Below, one piece after another: positions 42,601 to 55,241 of a stretch of 64,000 nucleotides of DNA. Source of the DNA: Triglochin maritima (lineage: Eukaryota; Streptophyta; Magnoliopsida; Alismatales; Juncaginaceae); assembly GCA_963682175.1 (NCBI GenBank), contig OY821784.1, positions 35,879,621 to 35,943,620 on the forward strand, written 5' to 3'. Position 1 is the first letter of the stretch. Every line of letters starts with the position of its first letter. The position numbers and the translations under genes are program-made. The notes below the pieces were generated by a model. It saw nothing but the letters and a program-made list of their open reading frames with translations, was not told the DNA's origin and did not search any database.

Positions 42601-45600
42601 ACTGGATCTTCCGTATGGAGAAGATCTTCCGTGCTATTGGAGTAGCACCTGAGAGGATGGTGGAGCTGGCCACCTATGTGTTTGACGGCGAGGCCGCCAA
42701 CTGGTGGAGGTCTACGTCCACAGTTCTGTTTGAGGATCGTGTGGATGTGAGCTGGGAGGAGTTCTTAGAGGTGTTTCATGAGCAGTACTTTCCCCAGCAT
42801 GTCAGAGATCAGAAGAGGGAGGAGTTCATGTCGCTCGAGCAGAAGGAGATGACTCTGGCGAGCTACATCAGCAGGTTCAACGCCTTGGAGCGTTACTGCC
42901 CAGAGATCTGCGTGACCCCAGAGCAGCGGGCGAGGAAGTTCGTGAAGGGACTGAGACAGCCGCTTCGTTCTCGGGTGATCAACAGCATGCCGCGGACCCT
43001 TGCAGATGCGGTGAAGCACGCTACGATCATCGAGCAGGACCAGAGGGAGTGTAATCAGGAGGCGCGGAAGGCGCCAGTGAGCACCGTTAGCAGGGCAGCT
43101 GATCGTGGGGCAGGAAGACCGGGCAAGAGACCCAGGTTCGATGGAGGAGGAGCACGTCAGTCAGGGGCGTGCACTTACTGTGGGAGGTTCCATCCAGGGC
43201 AGGAGTGTCCCCGTCGGACTGGAGCGTGCATGGGTTGTGGTCAGATGGGACACTTTGTCCGTGACTGTCCTCAGAGGCAGGGCGAGCCGAGCAGGAGTTC
43301 AGGACCACCACTGGTAGGCAGAGGCGGAGGCAGCCGGTCAGTTGTTCCACCGGGCCAGAGCAGGAGGACCGGGCGGGTCTTCACTATCCAGGTTGAGGAG
43401 GCGAGGGACTCCAACACCGTCGTGGAAGGTACGCTTTCAGTTTCTGGTTCTGTAGCGCGCGTGTTGTTTGATTGTGGCGCCACTCACTCCTTCATTTCGG
43501 AGAAGTTTGCTGGCGAGTTGGGTCGGACCCCTGTGCGGCTGACTGATGTTTTGGAGGTCAGCACGCCCATGGGAGAGGTGGGCACTGTGGGGAGCTATTT
43601 CCCCGGCACCACAGTTGCTGCGGGAGACCATGATTTTCCGGCAGATCTGGTCTTGTTACCGATGGTGGACTTCGACGTCATACTGGGGATGGACTGGCTG
43701 TCACAGTACGACGTGCGAGTCTTTTGCCGTGAGAAGAAGATCCTGATTCCGATGGAGGGCGTGCCAGATGTTCTGATCAGAGGTGCGAGGAGCAGAGGGG
43801 GTCGTCTGATTGTGTCTACGGTTAAGGCACAGAGACTGTTACAGCAGGGATGCAGAGCGTTTGTGGCCACGCTGGTAGTCCCTGATCCTGAGACAAGGAG
43901 GCTGGAGGATATAGAGGTAGTGCAGGAATTTCCAGACGTTTTTCCAGCAGAGATTCCAGCGTTACCACCGCACCGAGAGATTGAGTTCAGCATCGAGTTG
44001 GTTGCGGGTACGACACCTCAGTCGAAGGCACCCTATCGGATGGCACCTGCTGAGTTGACGGAGCTGAAGAAGCAGTTGCAGGAGTTGATGGAGTCCGGGT
44101 TCATTCGACCGAGTGTTTCTCCATGGGGAGCGCCTGTGCTCTTCGTGAAGAAGAAGGATGGATCGTTGCGGATGTGCATCGACTACAGGATGTTGAATAA
44201 GGTTACCGTTCGGAACCGGTACCCTTTGCCCAGGATTGATGATTTGTTCGATCAGTTGCAGACGGCGAAAGTGTTCTCGAAGATCGATCTGCGTTCGGGC
44301 TATCATCAGTTGCGGATCAGGGAGGCGGATGTTCAGAAGACAGCCTTCCGGACGCGGTACGGCCACTATGAGTTCTTGGTGATGCCTTTTGGGCTGACGA
44401 ATGCGCCTGCGGCATTCATGGATCTGATGAATAGGACCTTCCAGCCGTACCTTGACAAATTTGCCGTGGTGTTCGTGGATGACATTTTGGTATACTCGCC
44501 TGACAGGGAGCAGCATCGAGAGCACCTGAGGATTGTGCTGGGCATCTTGAGGGAACAGCAACTTTATGCCAAATACAAGAAGTGTGAGTTTTGGTTGGAT
44601 CAGGTGGCTTTTCTGGGGCATATCGTGTCAGCAGATGGGATTTCAGTGGATCCGGCGAAGGTCGAGGCAGTGACTCAGTGGAGAGCCCCGACGAGCGTGA
44701 CGGAGATCAGGAGTTTCGTAGGTCTGGCAGGGTATTACAGGCGGTTTATCCAGGATTTCTCCAAGCTTGCGTCACCGCTGACAGCGTTGACGCAGAAGGG
44801 CGTCAAGTTCGTTTGGTCCCAGAAGTACGAGGACAGCTTTCAGGAGCTAAAGAGGCGTTTGACGACAGCACCTATTCTGACGCTACCGAGTGGCAGTGGA
44901 GGCTACGTGATCTACAGTGATGCATCAGGAGTAGGCTTGGGTTGTGTCCTGATGCAGCATGGGAAGGTGGTCGCGTACGCTTCGAGGCAGCTGAAGGTGC
45001 ATGAGAAGAACTACCCTACGCATGATCTGGAGTTGGCGGCGGTAGTTCATGCGTTGAAGACCTGGCGGCACTATCTGTATGGCGAGCAGTTCGAGGTCTT
45101 CACCGATCATCAGAGTCTGAAGTACTTGTTCTCTCAGAAGGAGCTGAACATGAGGCAGCGCAGATGGCTCGAGTTCCTTAAGGACTACGACTTCACCATT
45201 TCCTATCACCCGGGGAAGGCGAATTCGGTTGCGGATGCACTGAGCAGGAAGGTGGAGGTTTCTGTTGCGAGTCTGTGCATCCAGGAGTGGAGGCTACTCG
45301 AGGCTTTGTCTGAATGGAGTCCATTCACCGAGGGTTCAGAGGGAGCAATGGTTGCTGGACTTCGGGTGGAGCCACAGACTGTCTCACGGTTGGTTCAGGC
45401 TCAGCAGGGGGATGATGAGTTAGCTAGTCTGCTGCAGTTAGCTTCCAGAGATGGATCAGACTTCAGTGTGGGAGTTGATGGTGGTCTGAGGTTCAGGAGT
45501 CAGATCTGGGTGCCGAAGGTTGATGGGCTGAGAGATGACATCATGGAGGAGGCACACAGAGCTAGATACACCATTCATCCGGGGAGCACAAAGATGTATA

Positions 45601-48600
45601 AGGACCTGCAGCGGAACTTCTGGTGGAAGGGTATGAAGAAGGACATCGCGGAGTTTGTGGAGCGATGCTTGATCTGCCAGCAGGTGAAGATTGAGCATCA
45701 GAGGCCGGCAGGACCGATGCAGAGTATTGAGCTTCCTGAGTGGAAGTGGGAGCACGTGACAATGGATTTTGTCACGGGTTTGCCGAAGACGAGGAGGTTC
45801 CACGACGCGATTTGGGTGATAGTCGACCGACTAACCAAGTCGGCGCACTTCTTAGCGATCCGGACCACGTTGCCTTTGGAGGGTCTAGCTAAGTTGTACG
45901 TGGAGGAGATAGTCAGGTTGCATGGAGTGCCAGTGAGCATCATCTCAGATCGAGATCCTCGTTTCACTTCCAGATTTTGGGGGAGTCTGCAACAGGCGTT
46001 GGGGACGCGTCTGAAGTTCAGTACAGCGTTTCATCCGCAGACAGATGGTCAATCAGAGAGGACGATTCAGACCCTGGAGGATATGCTTAGAGCATGCACG
46101 CTGGATTGGGCAGGACACTGGGATGAGCACTTGCCACTGTTAGAGTTTGCCTACAACAACAGCTACCACTCGAGTATTGGAATGGCACCGTACGAGGCGT
46201 TGTACGGGAGGCCTTGCAGATCACCGGTATGCTGGAGCGAAGTGGGCGAGAGGCAGTTAGTGGGGCCAGAGATTGTGCAGATGTACTCAGAGAAGGTGGA
46301 TGTGATCAGGAGGAGGCTGGCCACAGCACAGAGCAGGCAGAAGAGTTATGCTGATCGACGAAGGCGGGTATTGAGTTTTGAGGTGGGCGATCACGTGTTT
46401 CTGAAGATTTCCCCAGCCAGAGGTGTGATGAGGTTTGGGAAGAAGGGGAAGCTCAGTCCGAGATATGTTGGACCATTTGAGATCCTCGACCGAGTTGGAG
46501 AGGTTGCCTACCGGATTGCCTTGCCGCCACAGTTTTCGGGTCTGCATAATGTCTTCCATGTGTCGATGTTGAGGAAGTATGTGGCAGATCCGTCGCACGT
46601 TATTGAGATAGCGGTGCCAGAGATTCAGCAGGACTTGTCGCTCGAGGAGAGGCCAGTCGAGATTGTTGATCGCATGGATCATCAGCTCAGGAGGAGGACC
46701 ATTCCAATGGTTAAAGTCAGGTGGCAGCATCACAGCGAGCGCGAGGCCACTTGGGAGGTCGAGGAGGATGTCAGAAGGCAGTATCCAGAGCTTTTCGGTG
46801 AGTGTTTGCTTGATTTCGGGACGAAATCCTTTTAAGTTGGGAGGATTGTTAGACCCTAACCTAGGGTTAGTAGACTTTTGTTGGTTAGAGTGTGGTTTGC
46901 ATGGGGAAATGGGGTTGCAGGTGGGTGCATGGGAAGGGGAAGAGGCGGGGTTACTGTAGCATCCGAGTTAAATAGGGCTTTTCTTCTTCTTTCTTCTCCT
47001 TTCTCCTTTCTCCTTCCTCATTTCTTCCTTCCCTTCCTTGCTGGTGCGTGTGGTGGCAAGCAACTGAGGAGGAGACCGGAGATCGCGCGGCATGAGGCGT
47101 GCGGAGTCGAGCGCGCGGGGAGATCACCGGAGGCGACGTGCGTGAGCGGAGCTCCGGCGTTTCGTCGTCGTGGTTGAGGTATGCCGCTCCTTAGTGTGGT
47201 TTGTTTATTACCCTCATGTGAGGGATGCGTTGGTCGAGTCGGGGGAGGTCGGAGACCTCTCCGGCGACGCGTTTCTTCTAAAATCCTCGGCTGGCGCGAG
47301 GTTGAAGACGACCAACGGTCGACCGGACCCTTCGGGCGGTCGACCGTTTTAGCACTGTTTGCCCGACTTTAACCTTCACCGGTCGAACGATGCCTTGGGG
47401 CGGTCGACCGGTAGTGCATTATTGCTGGTGAGTTGGGATTTTCTACCTGTTGTCGGTCGACCGGTCCTTGTTGTGTTCGACCGGAACTTAAGTGTACCTG
47501 TTAGTTTGCATGTTTCGTTCGACCGATCGATTGTTGTTCGACCGATTATATGACTTAGAATAATAGGTTGACCCTGTCTGTTTTCGGTCGACCGAGACCC
47601 CTGAGTCGGTCGACCGATAGAGTGGATTTTAGTGTTGACCAGACTCCGGATTTTGACCTCGTTCGGTCGACCGGTTTTAGACCCTTGTTCGACCGTTGGG
47701 GGGTTCTGTTATGAGCGCAGCGGTAGACCGTTTTAGGAGTACGGTCGACCGATTCCTTTCTGGAACCGGTCGACCGAATCACCTCTTCCGGTCGACCGTT
47801 TGGGCCCAGGACAGAATTCCTGGTTCCCTTTTTGGACACCAACTTTGCCACGGAAACCCGTGTCCTCGCCTTGTGCGTGAGCCGGGAGGTGACGGTGGGC
47901 GCGTGATGCGTGCCTACCCAGGGACCGCCGTTGGGAAGAGTGTGGGTGTTCGGGACGCGTCACCTCCATGTATGGACCGTGACCTTTGAGTTGTTTGGAC
48001 TTATTGTAGTATAGCAGGCCTGAGGGATTGCGGATCCCAGTGTTGATGTTGTGCGGGCACGCAACTGGCGTTGGGTGAGGTGACTACCGGCCCACGGGCT
48101 ACGGAGGTCGCTGCCCTGCTTTTATAGCGGCGCGGTTGGTGTTTGCGGCTCGAGGAGCCTGATGACCTGGCAGACTTCGGTCTGGTTTTGTCCGATGTTG
48201 TGCCGGACTGTTGTGATGGACCACCGATGCTGTGCCGGTGATGCCGCCGAGGTTGTGCCGGCGATGGTGATTGTTGAGCCGAGACTGTTCCGGCTATGTT
48301 GTTTTCCTCGGCTGGGCACCTACCGAGATGTTGTTGTTATACCTTCCGGGCGACGGCCCCGTTGGTCCCTGTGGCTCCGACCACTGAGATTTGCAGATCT
48401 GTATTCTATCGGCCCGCAGGCGTGACAGAGGCTCCCTGCCGAACCCTTGAGTAGTGTAGCTGCGTATGGGGGGTGCGATGTCGCGTGCTGTAAGACTGCA
48501 TGTGCCTGCAGTAGGTCTCCTTGGGAGACTCGTTGTTGATTGTCGGACTGATGTCCTGTTTTACCCTTCGGGGGAACTGTTTTCCATTTCTGTCGATGCC

Positions 48601-51600
48601 ATGACATGCTACTAGTATGATAGGTTCATTGAGTAATGCATGCATATATAGGCGAGTTGGCATACGGGGTTTCCTTCTGGAAACTCAGGCATTGTTGTTA
48701 TATATTTTCAGGACCGCAGTAGGTCCAGTGGGTGGTGATCGGCGGGCGCGCGCGTTTGGAGTCGGATCCTTTAGTCAGACCACTGAGGTCCACATGATTA
48801 CGTTTATCTTCCCTTGTCGTTTTGTTGTAATCATGTATTCATTTTGGCAAACTCTGATGTATTATGGTGCACCGCTTATTTATTTATGAAAAGTAACAGT
48901 CCCGCCTTGATTATTGTGCTCTTTGTCTTGTTAATAAATTTTTAAATTTTTCCGCTGTTTCGGGATGTTACATATACAGCAAAAAGTATATTAAATCCAA
49001 TCGTCGAATTTGTCAGACGAGCACCCGATCACGAAAAATATGAGGGAGCTCATTAAGTTAATTTCTACAATTAGTGTACACAAATAATTTGACAAAGAAC
49101 TAATTGTTACCTGCTGATGGCATGGGTTGGGGGAATCACAATAGTTTTGGTCTATGATTATTGGGTTCTCGACACCATGCATGTCGATGTTTCTGAAGGT
49201 GATGTTTCTGGCATATCCTGCACCTCCCTGAGAAATAACAATACAAGTTAGGAAGGGTGGCAATAACAATTTTGCTTTAAGTGTTTCTGAATAATTCTTC
49301 ATGGATGTTTTCACCATTTTGAGACAATCTATAAGTACCCTCTTATGAAACGTACAAAATATACTCCTTTACTATTGTTGCATGTTATCCGTATCCTAGT
49401 CATTGTTTGACTATACATAGTCCGTTTGGAATCACATTCAATTTCTAAAAATAAAAAAAATCAAATGTGATTTACAATTGACGTAAAAACTAAAATATTC
49501 ATGTTAAAACTATATGGTAACATTTGGGAAATGATTATAAGTTTGGTCAATCTGATCATCAAAATATGATTCCCTAACTTGTATAAGAATAACCGAAACT
49601 ATTCCACATATTTTTCTTTTCTTAATTTCTATGATTGCACTTCAAAATTATCACAAAGTGTTAGTTTACAACAAACAATAAGTCAACAACTATCACCTGC
49701 CAGGTCTTGATCCGAACCCCATTGGTGGTGCCCTCAAATCTAGCATGGTCCACAACCACGTCCGACACATATTCTTTGGACTTGCCACTTCCCAAGCTTC
49801 CAATACTGCATGCATATTGCTTCATATTAATTACTTTCTTCCAAATTATAAGTTGGTTAAGGTTAGAACTAAATATGTTAGTTACATTTTATTTACCTTA
49901 TTCCATGTCCTGGTCCACGTACAATATCTGTGGCAACAACTCCTCTTGACCCACCAGTTATTGATATGCAATCATCACCTTCATCACCATCAACAAGAAC
50001 AAAAGTAGATGTGGATTAGTTAGTGCTTATCGAGCTAGTATGTTATGTTGTTCATTGCATGTGCGCAGAGGTGAAAACAGAAGTAACATTTTCTTCTACT
50101 TATTTTATATTTTTTTTAGAAAATAACAAGAAGTTACTCTGGAAATTATTTTATATTTTTTTTAAAATTTTAGCATGAAAAGTTAAGGACCTTTATATTC
50201 AAGGTCCCAAAATGACATTTGTTCATTATTTAGCTTTCGTTATGAAATTTACCCAAAAACATAGAATTATATTTCGGTAAATTTCATACGTACAAGAGTT
50301 ATTAATTAACTGATGGGTTTAAATTTGACCTCCAATAATTTTCGTAAAAAAGTAAATAGTATAAGTAGTACTCAAATTCACAATATTTGTTATCCTCACC
50401 TATCATATTGTATATATAATTTCTAACTTGCTAATAAAATTTCATGACACAACCATTGATCATGTATGCATGCATGCTTGATTATAGGTTGGCTCTTAGT
50501 GTGAGTTTGTTGGGTTGTAAGCTAACTACCTGTTCTAATGACACAACTTGTGATCCTAATGTTGTTGGTTCCAGCAACATGGATGCCATCTGTGTTTGGG
50601 CTTTCCCCTGGTGCTGTGATGGTGAGTTTGGAAACCTTCACATTATTACATCCTTCAATTGAGACATGAATCTGTTGGCTGTCTTTGATCCTCAGATTGT
50701 CCAAATTCAAGTTGTTGCATGAATAAAATGTTATAGCCTGTAATGTTGAGAACACATATAACCACCATAATTAGTATATATACTAAGCATGTCCTTGAAA
50801 GTAAAGTTTTAAGAGTTTTGGGTTTGGATTTTAGTCTTACTGTTGGTGCAACTTTGCATGGCTGCAAAAAAGAGTGAAGAAATAAAATACAATTAGTTTG
50901 GTGACATGAAGTTGGGAAGTTATATAAACTGAAATTTAATACTAATATTTGTTGGGCTCACAAGGGATTTGTTGATCTTGCATGATTTCTTCCACCAAAT
51001 GTCTCCATTACCACTAATTGTTCCACCTCCATGAACATGTAGATTTTTGACATCATTGAATAGGATCCAATGTCTGTGGTCTGTTCCATCCCAGTCCGAT
51101 TGCTTTGGAGAAGCTACTATTTTTCCCTCAATCTGATGCAATAAAACAATACGAAGTCATGAATATTTTATGTTTGATGTTAAAAAAAGGAATTAATTAT
51201 ATGTAAACATGTCTTACATTCATTGTGATACTGGATTTGCATGGTCCTCTGAACACAATTGGCTTAAGAAGGTAGGTTCTTCCATGTGGAACCATGAAAA
51301 CAACTGGGGCATGACTACATGAGCATGCTTCCTTCCAAGCCTTTCCAAATGCCTTCACATAAGAACCAACATATGAATTTCAGTTAAGAACTGTTACAAG
51401 TAAAATCATATGTATGTTTCCATGATTAGTTTGTAATTAAGTACCTTTGTAGCATCCGTGCCATCACCCTTGGCACCATACTTACTGACATCCACCACTT
51501 TGTGATTCATACCCTTTCTCCCCTCACCACAAGCAAACCTATACGTTTGAACATGCATGATTAACACTTCAGAGAAATTGTATTTTATTTTCAAAGTTTT

Positions 51601-51870
51601 ATTTACACTCAACCATGCATCATTAGACACAGGAGGCGACCCGCCTCATTGGTTGAAAATTTTAACATCAACGTCGCCTCAATAAGATAAAGAGTAAAAA
51701 TCTAAAACTAACACTGTTGTTAGACTCTAATCTTAGACCAAAAAACAAATTTGGTAACAAAATGCAAAAAATTAATGAACTCATACATGCATGAATGCAT
51801 GCAAGAATAAATAATGAAGTATGTACATGAGCATGAGGAGGACAAGAATGATCCCTTGTGTTCTACCCAT
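39673..51870 (-). CDS. Polygalacturonase (GH28), interrupted by an intronic retrotransposon
   Basis: Ten exons on the minus strand: 51870-51827, 51538-51445, 51352-51218, 51132-50962, 50861-50841, 50737-50530, 49978-49897, 49805-49697, 49227-49111 and 39897-39673. Together they encode about 401 aa, normal for the family (the third exon's 3' edge may be off by one base). An N-terminal hydrophobic signal ([16 protein letters not shown]) predicts secretion to the cell wall, where the enzyme hydrolyses pectin homogalacturonan. The four diagnostic GH28 motifs are present: [26 protein letters not shown] and RIKTW, plus [11 protein letters not shown] near the end. All junctions are GT-AG. The last intron spans 9.2 kb, of which 8835 bp is the retrotransposon at 40143-48972 plus one TSD. 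A MULE abuts the stop codon. The coding sequence itself is undamaged. Confidence 0.92.
40138..40142. repeat. Retrotransposon target-site duplication, left (TATAC)
   Basis: TATAC precedes the 5' LTR and recurs at 48973-48977 after the 3' LTR; 5 bp is standard for LTR retrotransposons. Confidence 0.92.
40143..42269 (+). repeat. 5' LTR
   Basis: 2127 bp, starting TGTTAGACCCTAACCTAGGG and ending GGGATGTTACA, thus TG...CA. It contains the GGTCGACCG array (40610-41095). Short open frames inside it have no support as genes. Confidence 0.95.
40605..41100. repeat. GGTCGACCG palindrome array in the 5' LTR
   Basis: About ten perfect GGTCGACCG motifs (for example near 40615, 40696, 40749, 40879, 40900, 40959, 41039, 41062, 41085) plus several TTCGACCG half-type variants occur within 500 bp, at irregular spacing. 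The same array is in the 3' LTR at 47309-47803 and in the solo LTR at 55242-56963. Confidence 0.85.
42273..42284 (+). other. Primer-binding site (initiator tRNA-Met type)
   Basis: TGGTATCAGAGC, three bases after the 5' LTR, is complementary to the 3' end of initiator tRNA-Met, the usual primer of plant gypsy and copia elements. Confidence 0.9.
42396..46835 (+). CDS. gag-pol polyprotein of the chromovirus
   Basis: One uninterrupted frame of about 1480 codons. Order: gag ([19 protein letters not shown]), CCHC knuckle ([14 protein letters not shown]), aspartic protease ([12 protein letters not shown], about residue 358), reverse transcriptase ([11 protein letters not shown], about 693), RNase H ([13 protein letters not shown]), integrase with HHCC finger and DDE core (TMDFVTGLP about 1121, [25 protein letters not shown]), and a C-terminal chromodomain ([20 protein letters not shown]). 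The natural start appears to be MAPRR at 42396, but the codon there is GTG and the upstream frame closes at a TGA; the next ATG lies just inside gag. Either the start codon mutated or another start is used. The protease has Cys where Ser or Thr is usual. Confidence 0.92.
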   Translation: MAPRRVRSSTRDRPSSDDTSGTHWDRLGEFLERQAAQSAQGGVGAEHDRFMRQHPPTFDGRRAPEVAEDWIFRMEKIFRAIGVAPERMVELATYVFDGEAANWWRSTSTVLFEDRVDVSWEEFLEVFHEQYFPQHVRDQKREEFMSLEQKEMTLASYISRFNALERYCPEICVTPEQRARKFVKGLRQPLRSRVINSMPRTLADAVKHATIIEQDQRECNQEARKAPVSTVSRAADRGAGRPGKRPRFDGGGARQSGACTYCGRFHPGQECPRRTGACMGCGQMGHFVRDCPQRQGEPSRSSGPPLVGRGGGSRSVVPPGQSRRTGRVFTIQVEEARDSNTVVEGTLSVSGSVARVLFDCGATHSFISEKFAGELGRTPVRLTDVLEVSTPMGEVGTVGSYFPGTTVAAGDHDFPADLVLLPMVDFDVILGMDWLSQYDVRVFCREKKILIPMEGVPDVLIRGARSRGGRLIVSTVKAQRLLQQGCRAFVATLVVPDPETRRLEDIEVVQEFPDVFPAEIPALPPHREIEFSIELVAGTTPQSKAPYRMAPAELTELKKQLQELMESGFIRPSVSPWGAPVLFVKKKDGSLRMCIDYRMLNKVTVRNRYPLPRIDDLFDQLQTAKVFSKIDLRSGYHQLRIREADVQKTAFRTRYGHYEFLVMPFGLTNAPAAFMDLMNRTFQPYLDKFAVVFVDDILVYSPDREQHREHLRIVLGILREQQLYAKYKKCEFWLDQVAFLGHIVSADGISVDPAKVEAVTQWRAPTSVTEIRSFVGLAGYYRRFIQDFSKLASPLTALTQKGVKFVWSQKYEDSFQELKRRLTTAPILTLPSGSGGYVIYSDASGVGLGCVLMQHGKVVAYASRQLKVHEKNYPTHDLELAAVVHALKTWRHYLYGEQFEVFTDHQSLKYLFSQKELNMRQRRWLEFLKDYDFTISYHPGKANSVADALSRKVEVSVASLCIQEWRLLEALSEWSPFTEGSEGAMVAGLRVEPQTVSRLVQAQQGDDELASLLQLASRDGSDFSVGVDGGLRFRSQIWVPKVDGLRDDIMEEAHRARYTIHPGSTKMYKDLQRNFWWKGMKKDIAEFVERCLICQQVKIEHQRPAGPMQSIELPEWKWEHVTMDFVTGLPKTRRFHDAIWVIVDRLTKSAHFLAIRTTLPLEGLAKLYVEEIVRLHGVPVSIISDRDPRFTSRFWGSLQQALGTRLKFSTAFHPQTDGQSERTIQTLEDMLRACTLDWAGHWDEHLPLLEFAYNNSYHSSIGMAPYEALYGRPCRSPVCWSEVGERQLVGPEIVQMYSEKVDVIRRRLATAQSRQKSYADRRRRVLSFEVGDHVFLKISPARGVMRFGKKGKLSPRYVGPFEILDRVGEVAYRIALPPQFSGLHNVFHVSMLRKYVADPSHVIEIAVPEIQQDLSLEERPVEIVDRMDHQLRRRTIPMVKVRWQHHSEREATWEVEEDVRRQYPELFGECLLDFGTKSF
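46834..46845 (+). other. Polypurine tract
   Basis: AAGTTGGGAGGA stands one base before the TG of the 3' LTR, the expected place for the plus-strand primer. Confidence 0.85.
46847..48972 (+). repeat. 3' LTR
   Basis: 2126 bp, TG...CA, nearly identical to the 5' LTR. One difference is a single-base gap in the G-run near 47697, and others are mostly transitions, for example near 47303, 48197 and 48465. Confidence 0.95.
48973..48977. repeat. Retrotransposon target-site duplication, right (TATAC)
   Basis: Exact copy of 40138-40142, inside polygalacturonase intron 9. Confidence 0.92.
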
Positions 51871-52140
51871 TTGTATTGTGTTACAAAGAGAAAACGTAGC
51901 AATATATGTTGAAGTGGTAGGACATGATGAGGTGGTATATATAGAGGAGAGAGAGAGAGAGAGATGAGAGAGAAAGTTAAAGGATGCGTACGTAGTGGTG
52001 AGATGGAGATGGTTTGTCTCCACGAGACTGAGAGGAATGGGGGGATGGAAGAGGTTTAGACGAAAGGGGCACTCGACCGGTACAAAACGACCAACAATCT
52101 CTCTACCTCCCACCACCTCATTAGCTTCATTGGAAGGTCA
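51871..52140 (-). promoter_or_regulatory. Polygalacturonase promoter region
   Basis: On the minus strand a TATATATA box (51943-51936) lies about 66 bases before the ATG. A GA/CT microsatellite (51945-51972) is just upstream, a common feature of plant core promoters. Confidence 0.6.
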
Positions 52141-55100
52141 AAAAAAAATTATCACTTAATTTGTTATTTTATATTTTACTCAGAAATATATAAATGCATG
52201 GGATGAGCCATGAAACTCCAATATTAATTATTTGACGTAACTACTTTGCTTTTTGTTAACTAACTGCACTTTCTTCCAAATAAAATTGTGGTGAGATTTT
52301 AAAAGTACCCCTCCAAAAGTATCCTTTTTATATGAATATAACTTTAACTAAGCCCTTCTAGTCATTTTTTAACTTTTCATCAAATCAATTAAATTCATCT
52401 TGTACTACTAAATTCCTAATATGAAGAAGCAAATCCGGACCGGAACTTGATTTCTCCGAACCCGAGAATAGGTAACTGAATCAGACTGTGTTCGGTCCAT
52501 TTCAATTTGGACCGAATCGGTTTGTGTACACCTCCATCTGGAGGTGACCTATTTATAAGAGAAAATAATTACATTGCAAAACTTAATGAATTAAAACTTG
52601 AAACCTCAACTTTCAAGTGCAACCCTTCTTCTCCACCATGTTATCAACCAACCATAATACGAGGTTAGATGTTATATTTTCCATAAAATGCCATGTATCA
52701 GCTACTTAATTAATTTCTTCTTCCAAATCCTTTTCATTTCAGACCATTGGAACAAAAGACAATGAAGTTTGTTTTCTTCATCTCTAGCAACAAAATTTCT
52801 TTCCCTTTATTGTTCTAATTAGCTCTTTAATTACTTATTTTAGTTTGTTCCTAGGTTGGTTAGAGTTATCTTATAACTAGTTAGAACAAGAGTTTGATCT
52901 AATACAAGAATCAAAAGCACCCTCGTCGGCAGAAATAACGTCCAAATCGACTAAAATGTCGTCAGGTTAGAGATCGGATCCCCTGATGGAATTGGCCCGT
53001 AAAAAACTCTTGCACAGAGGTCCTTCCAGGTTGTGACTATTCTTTTCGTTTGCAGATTAGTCCAAACTCCTTGCAATTAGGTCCACAAGTGGTTCTTTTA
53101 CATCTTTCTCCATTTATTCATAGAGAAAACTTATAACCCCCGACGAAGTAGCACTCTTTATTGGATATTTAATTAATAAGATGATGAAGGTACTTAATGC
53201 ACAAAATGATGTACCTAAGTCAAACGACTTAGGTGGGTGAACAAGTAAACTCAACGGTGAATAAGCGGGCCATATGAATTAAAATAGGTTTTGGATCTGT
53301 AGTAGGGTTTCAAGATGTTGTTTAATCACAAAAAAAGCAAAAGTAGATACTGCACTTTAGAAGTTTAAAAATCTGTAACAATCATTATTATTATTATTAC
53401 AAATCTTACAGTAATTGTAGGGTACGTTATGTTGGAAGTGTAGAAATCGCAAGATATTATTCTAGAAAGGAAATAGTATCGTCAGCCAATTATACACACT
53501 TCTAGCTCTTGTAACTTAGTAATCATTAATAGTTATGAGTTGGAGTTGACTTTTTTTTGGCAACAAGGATAAATCGAAGAGTCATTCATATATACTTGAC
53601 ATTCTAAGTCTATTCAACTTTGATTTGAGGATTTGATTATATATTTATATGATATATCCATGTAAATTGTTTTTAAAATTCATGATTTTGATCAATGTAA
53701 TGTAAAGTGTTTTAAAATTCATGATTATATCCATGTTAATCTATTAATTTGCTGAAAATGACCTATGAAGCAAATCACCATGTAGAAATTAAATGTTAAG
53801 TGTTTAATATTTATACTATTTTCATTCATGTAATGTCTTTACTGATTAACTGTTCAAGTTGTGTTAAACTAGAAGTCAATTTGATGGAAAATTGAGTTTG
53901 AGATTTAAGACTTCACATCTTCCACTTGTACTAAATCGTATAATAATATAATTTAACTTTTTAATATTAGGATGAAAAGATTTATTGGAACTTTCTTCAC
54001 AAGTTCAAGCGGAAGTAAATGTGAACATCGATCGATTACACATCTTTGTTACTTCAAGAATGATATTTTTCATGGAGTGATTGATACCTAATTACAAGAG
54101 TTTAATGATCTTCTAATGATCTTTATGTGTGTTTTTTAAGTTAAACTTTTGAGTTTCGTTTGGTTGTCGTGGAAAAAAATTGAAGGGCATCCAATAATGT
54201 GTCATAAACATGGTTTAATAAAATGGCAAATGTACTTACGTCAAATTGAAGGGCATGCATTTAAGGTTTTCTTCAACTTTATTATGTCTTAGATTAAATT
54301 CAGCTTTGGAAACTTCAACTCGATAAACATAATATCAAACATAAAATAGGTCTCTATGTTTTACACATGGTACAATACAATGATATATATAAATTTGCTT
54401 CAAATTGAGGCTGTCAAACATATTAAAAAATATTGAAGCGCATTGATGATATTTTCAAACTATTATCCGAAAATTATAACTAACACCATTTTGGCCATCT
54501 ACATTAATGGAAAGATGCGAGATTTATCATGCTTGGAGACCTAACGTCCTAACCAAGTAATAAGCACTTCCCACGAAGCATATAATTACCTGTCCCCAAT
54601 GTAATCAAACTAATCAAGTTAAGATCTTTGATGTTTATGTTGCGAAATACATCTATACGACAAGTAGTAGCTTGCCAATACAACTCTAACTCTATCCCAT
54701 TGCACTGACTAATCCTTGTTTTGAGGATATGAAAAAAGATTTGTTCCAATCTAAACTCTTCAACACCTTCCGATTTGGATAATCATAAATAGCCTTACCT
54801 TTCTTTTTCAAATCATTAATTAGAGAAGATCCATCTTTTTTATTCTTCTTGCTTTCATTGTCATTTTTTTCTACTCATTAGTTAGCTGTGATTACAAATT
54901 AATATGATATCGAAATATGGGGTAATCTTCCAATGAGTTGAAAAAGGTTAAACTAATAGACATTGCCTAAAAACAACATTGTGCAAAAATTTCTGGCTAA
55001 TTAAAGGTAACCTTCATTCACTAGTAGTACAGACTTAACATAATCATTCTTCCTGTCTTATTTAAACAAATAAACACGTGACTATAGTTGTCACAAGCTA

Positions 55101-55236
55101 AATTGGTACTTGATCACTTAAGAGTATCATTAACCAATGATTACTAGATTGAATCACCACAACCAGTTTGCAGTTTGCAGTTGGGATTTTCCTTTCTCAT
55201 CCCATACCATTTCCAAAAGAAGTTTACATAGTTAGG
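52141..55236. other. AT-rich intergenic region
   Basis: No gene or RNA was recognised on either strand in 3.1 kb. A segment near 52432-52545 rich in GGACCGGAA, TCGGTCCA and GGACCGAATCGG resembles hAT-MITE interior sequence but has no visible ends. Confidence 0.5.
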
Positions 55237-55241
55237 CTAAT
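55237..55241. repeat. Solo-LTR target-site duplication, left (CTAAT)
   Basis: CTAAT recurs at 56964-56968. Confidence 0.8.

Larger units (their letters stand above)
40143..48972 (+). mobile_element. Full-length Ty3/gypsy chromovirus (Tekay/Del-like)
   Basis: An 8830-bp element with 2.1-kb LTRs, PBS, one gag-pol frame with a C-terminal chromodomain, a polypurine tract and an exact 5-bp TSD. The long LTRs and chromodomain fit the Tekay/Del lineage; that placement is by features, not by phylogeny. It lies antisense in the last intron of the polygalacturonase gene. The two LTRs differ at about a dozen positions by eye, suggesting an insertion age of a few hundred thousand years at usual plant rates. 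Confidence 0.95.

Noticed and set aside
52432..52545. Possible MITE rich in GGACCG motifs
   Set aside because: No inverted ends or target-site duplication could be found.
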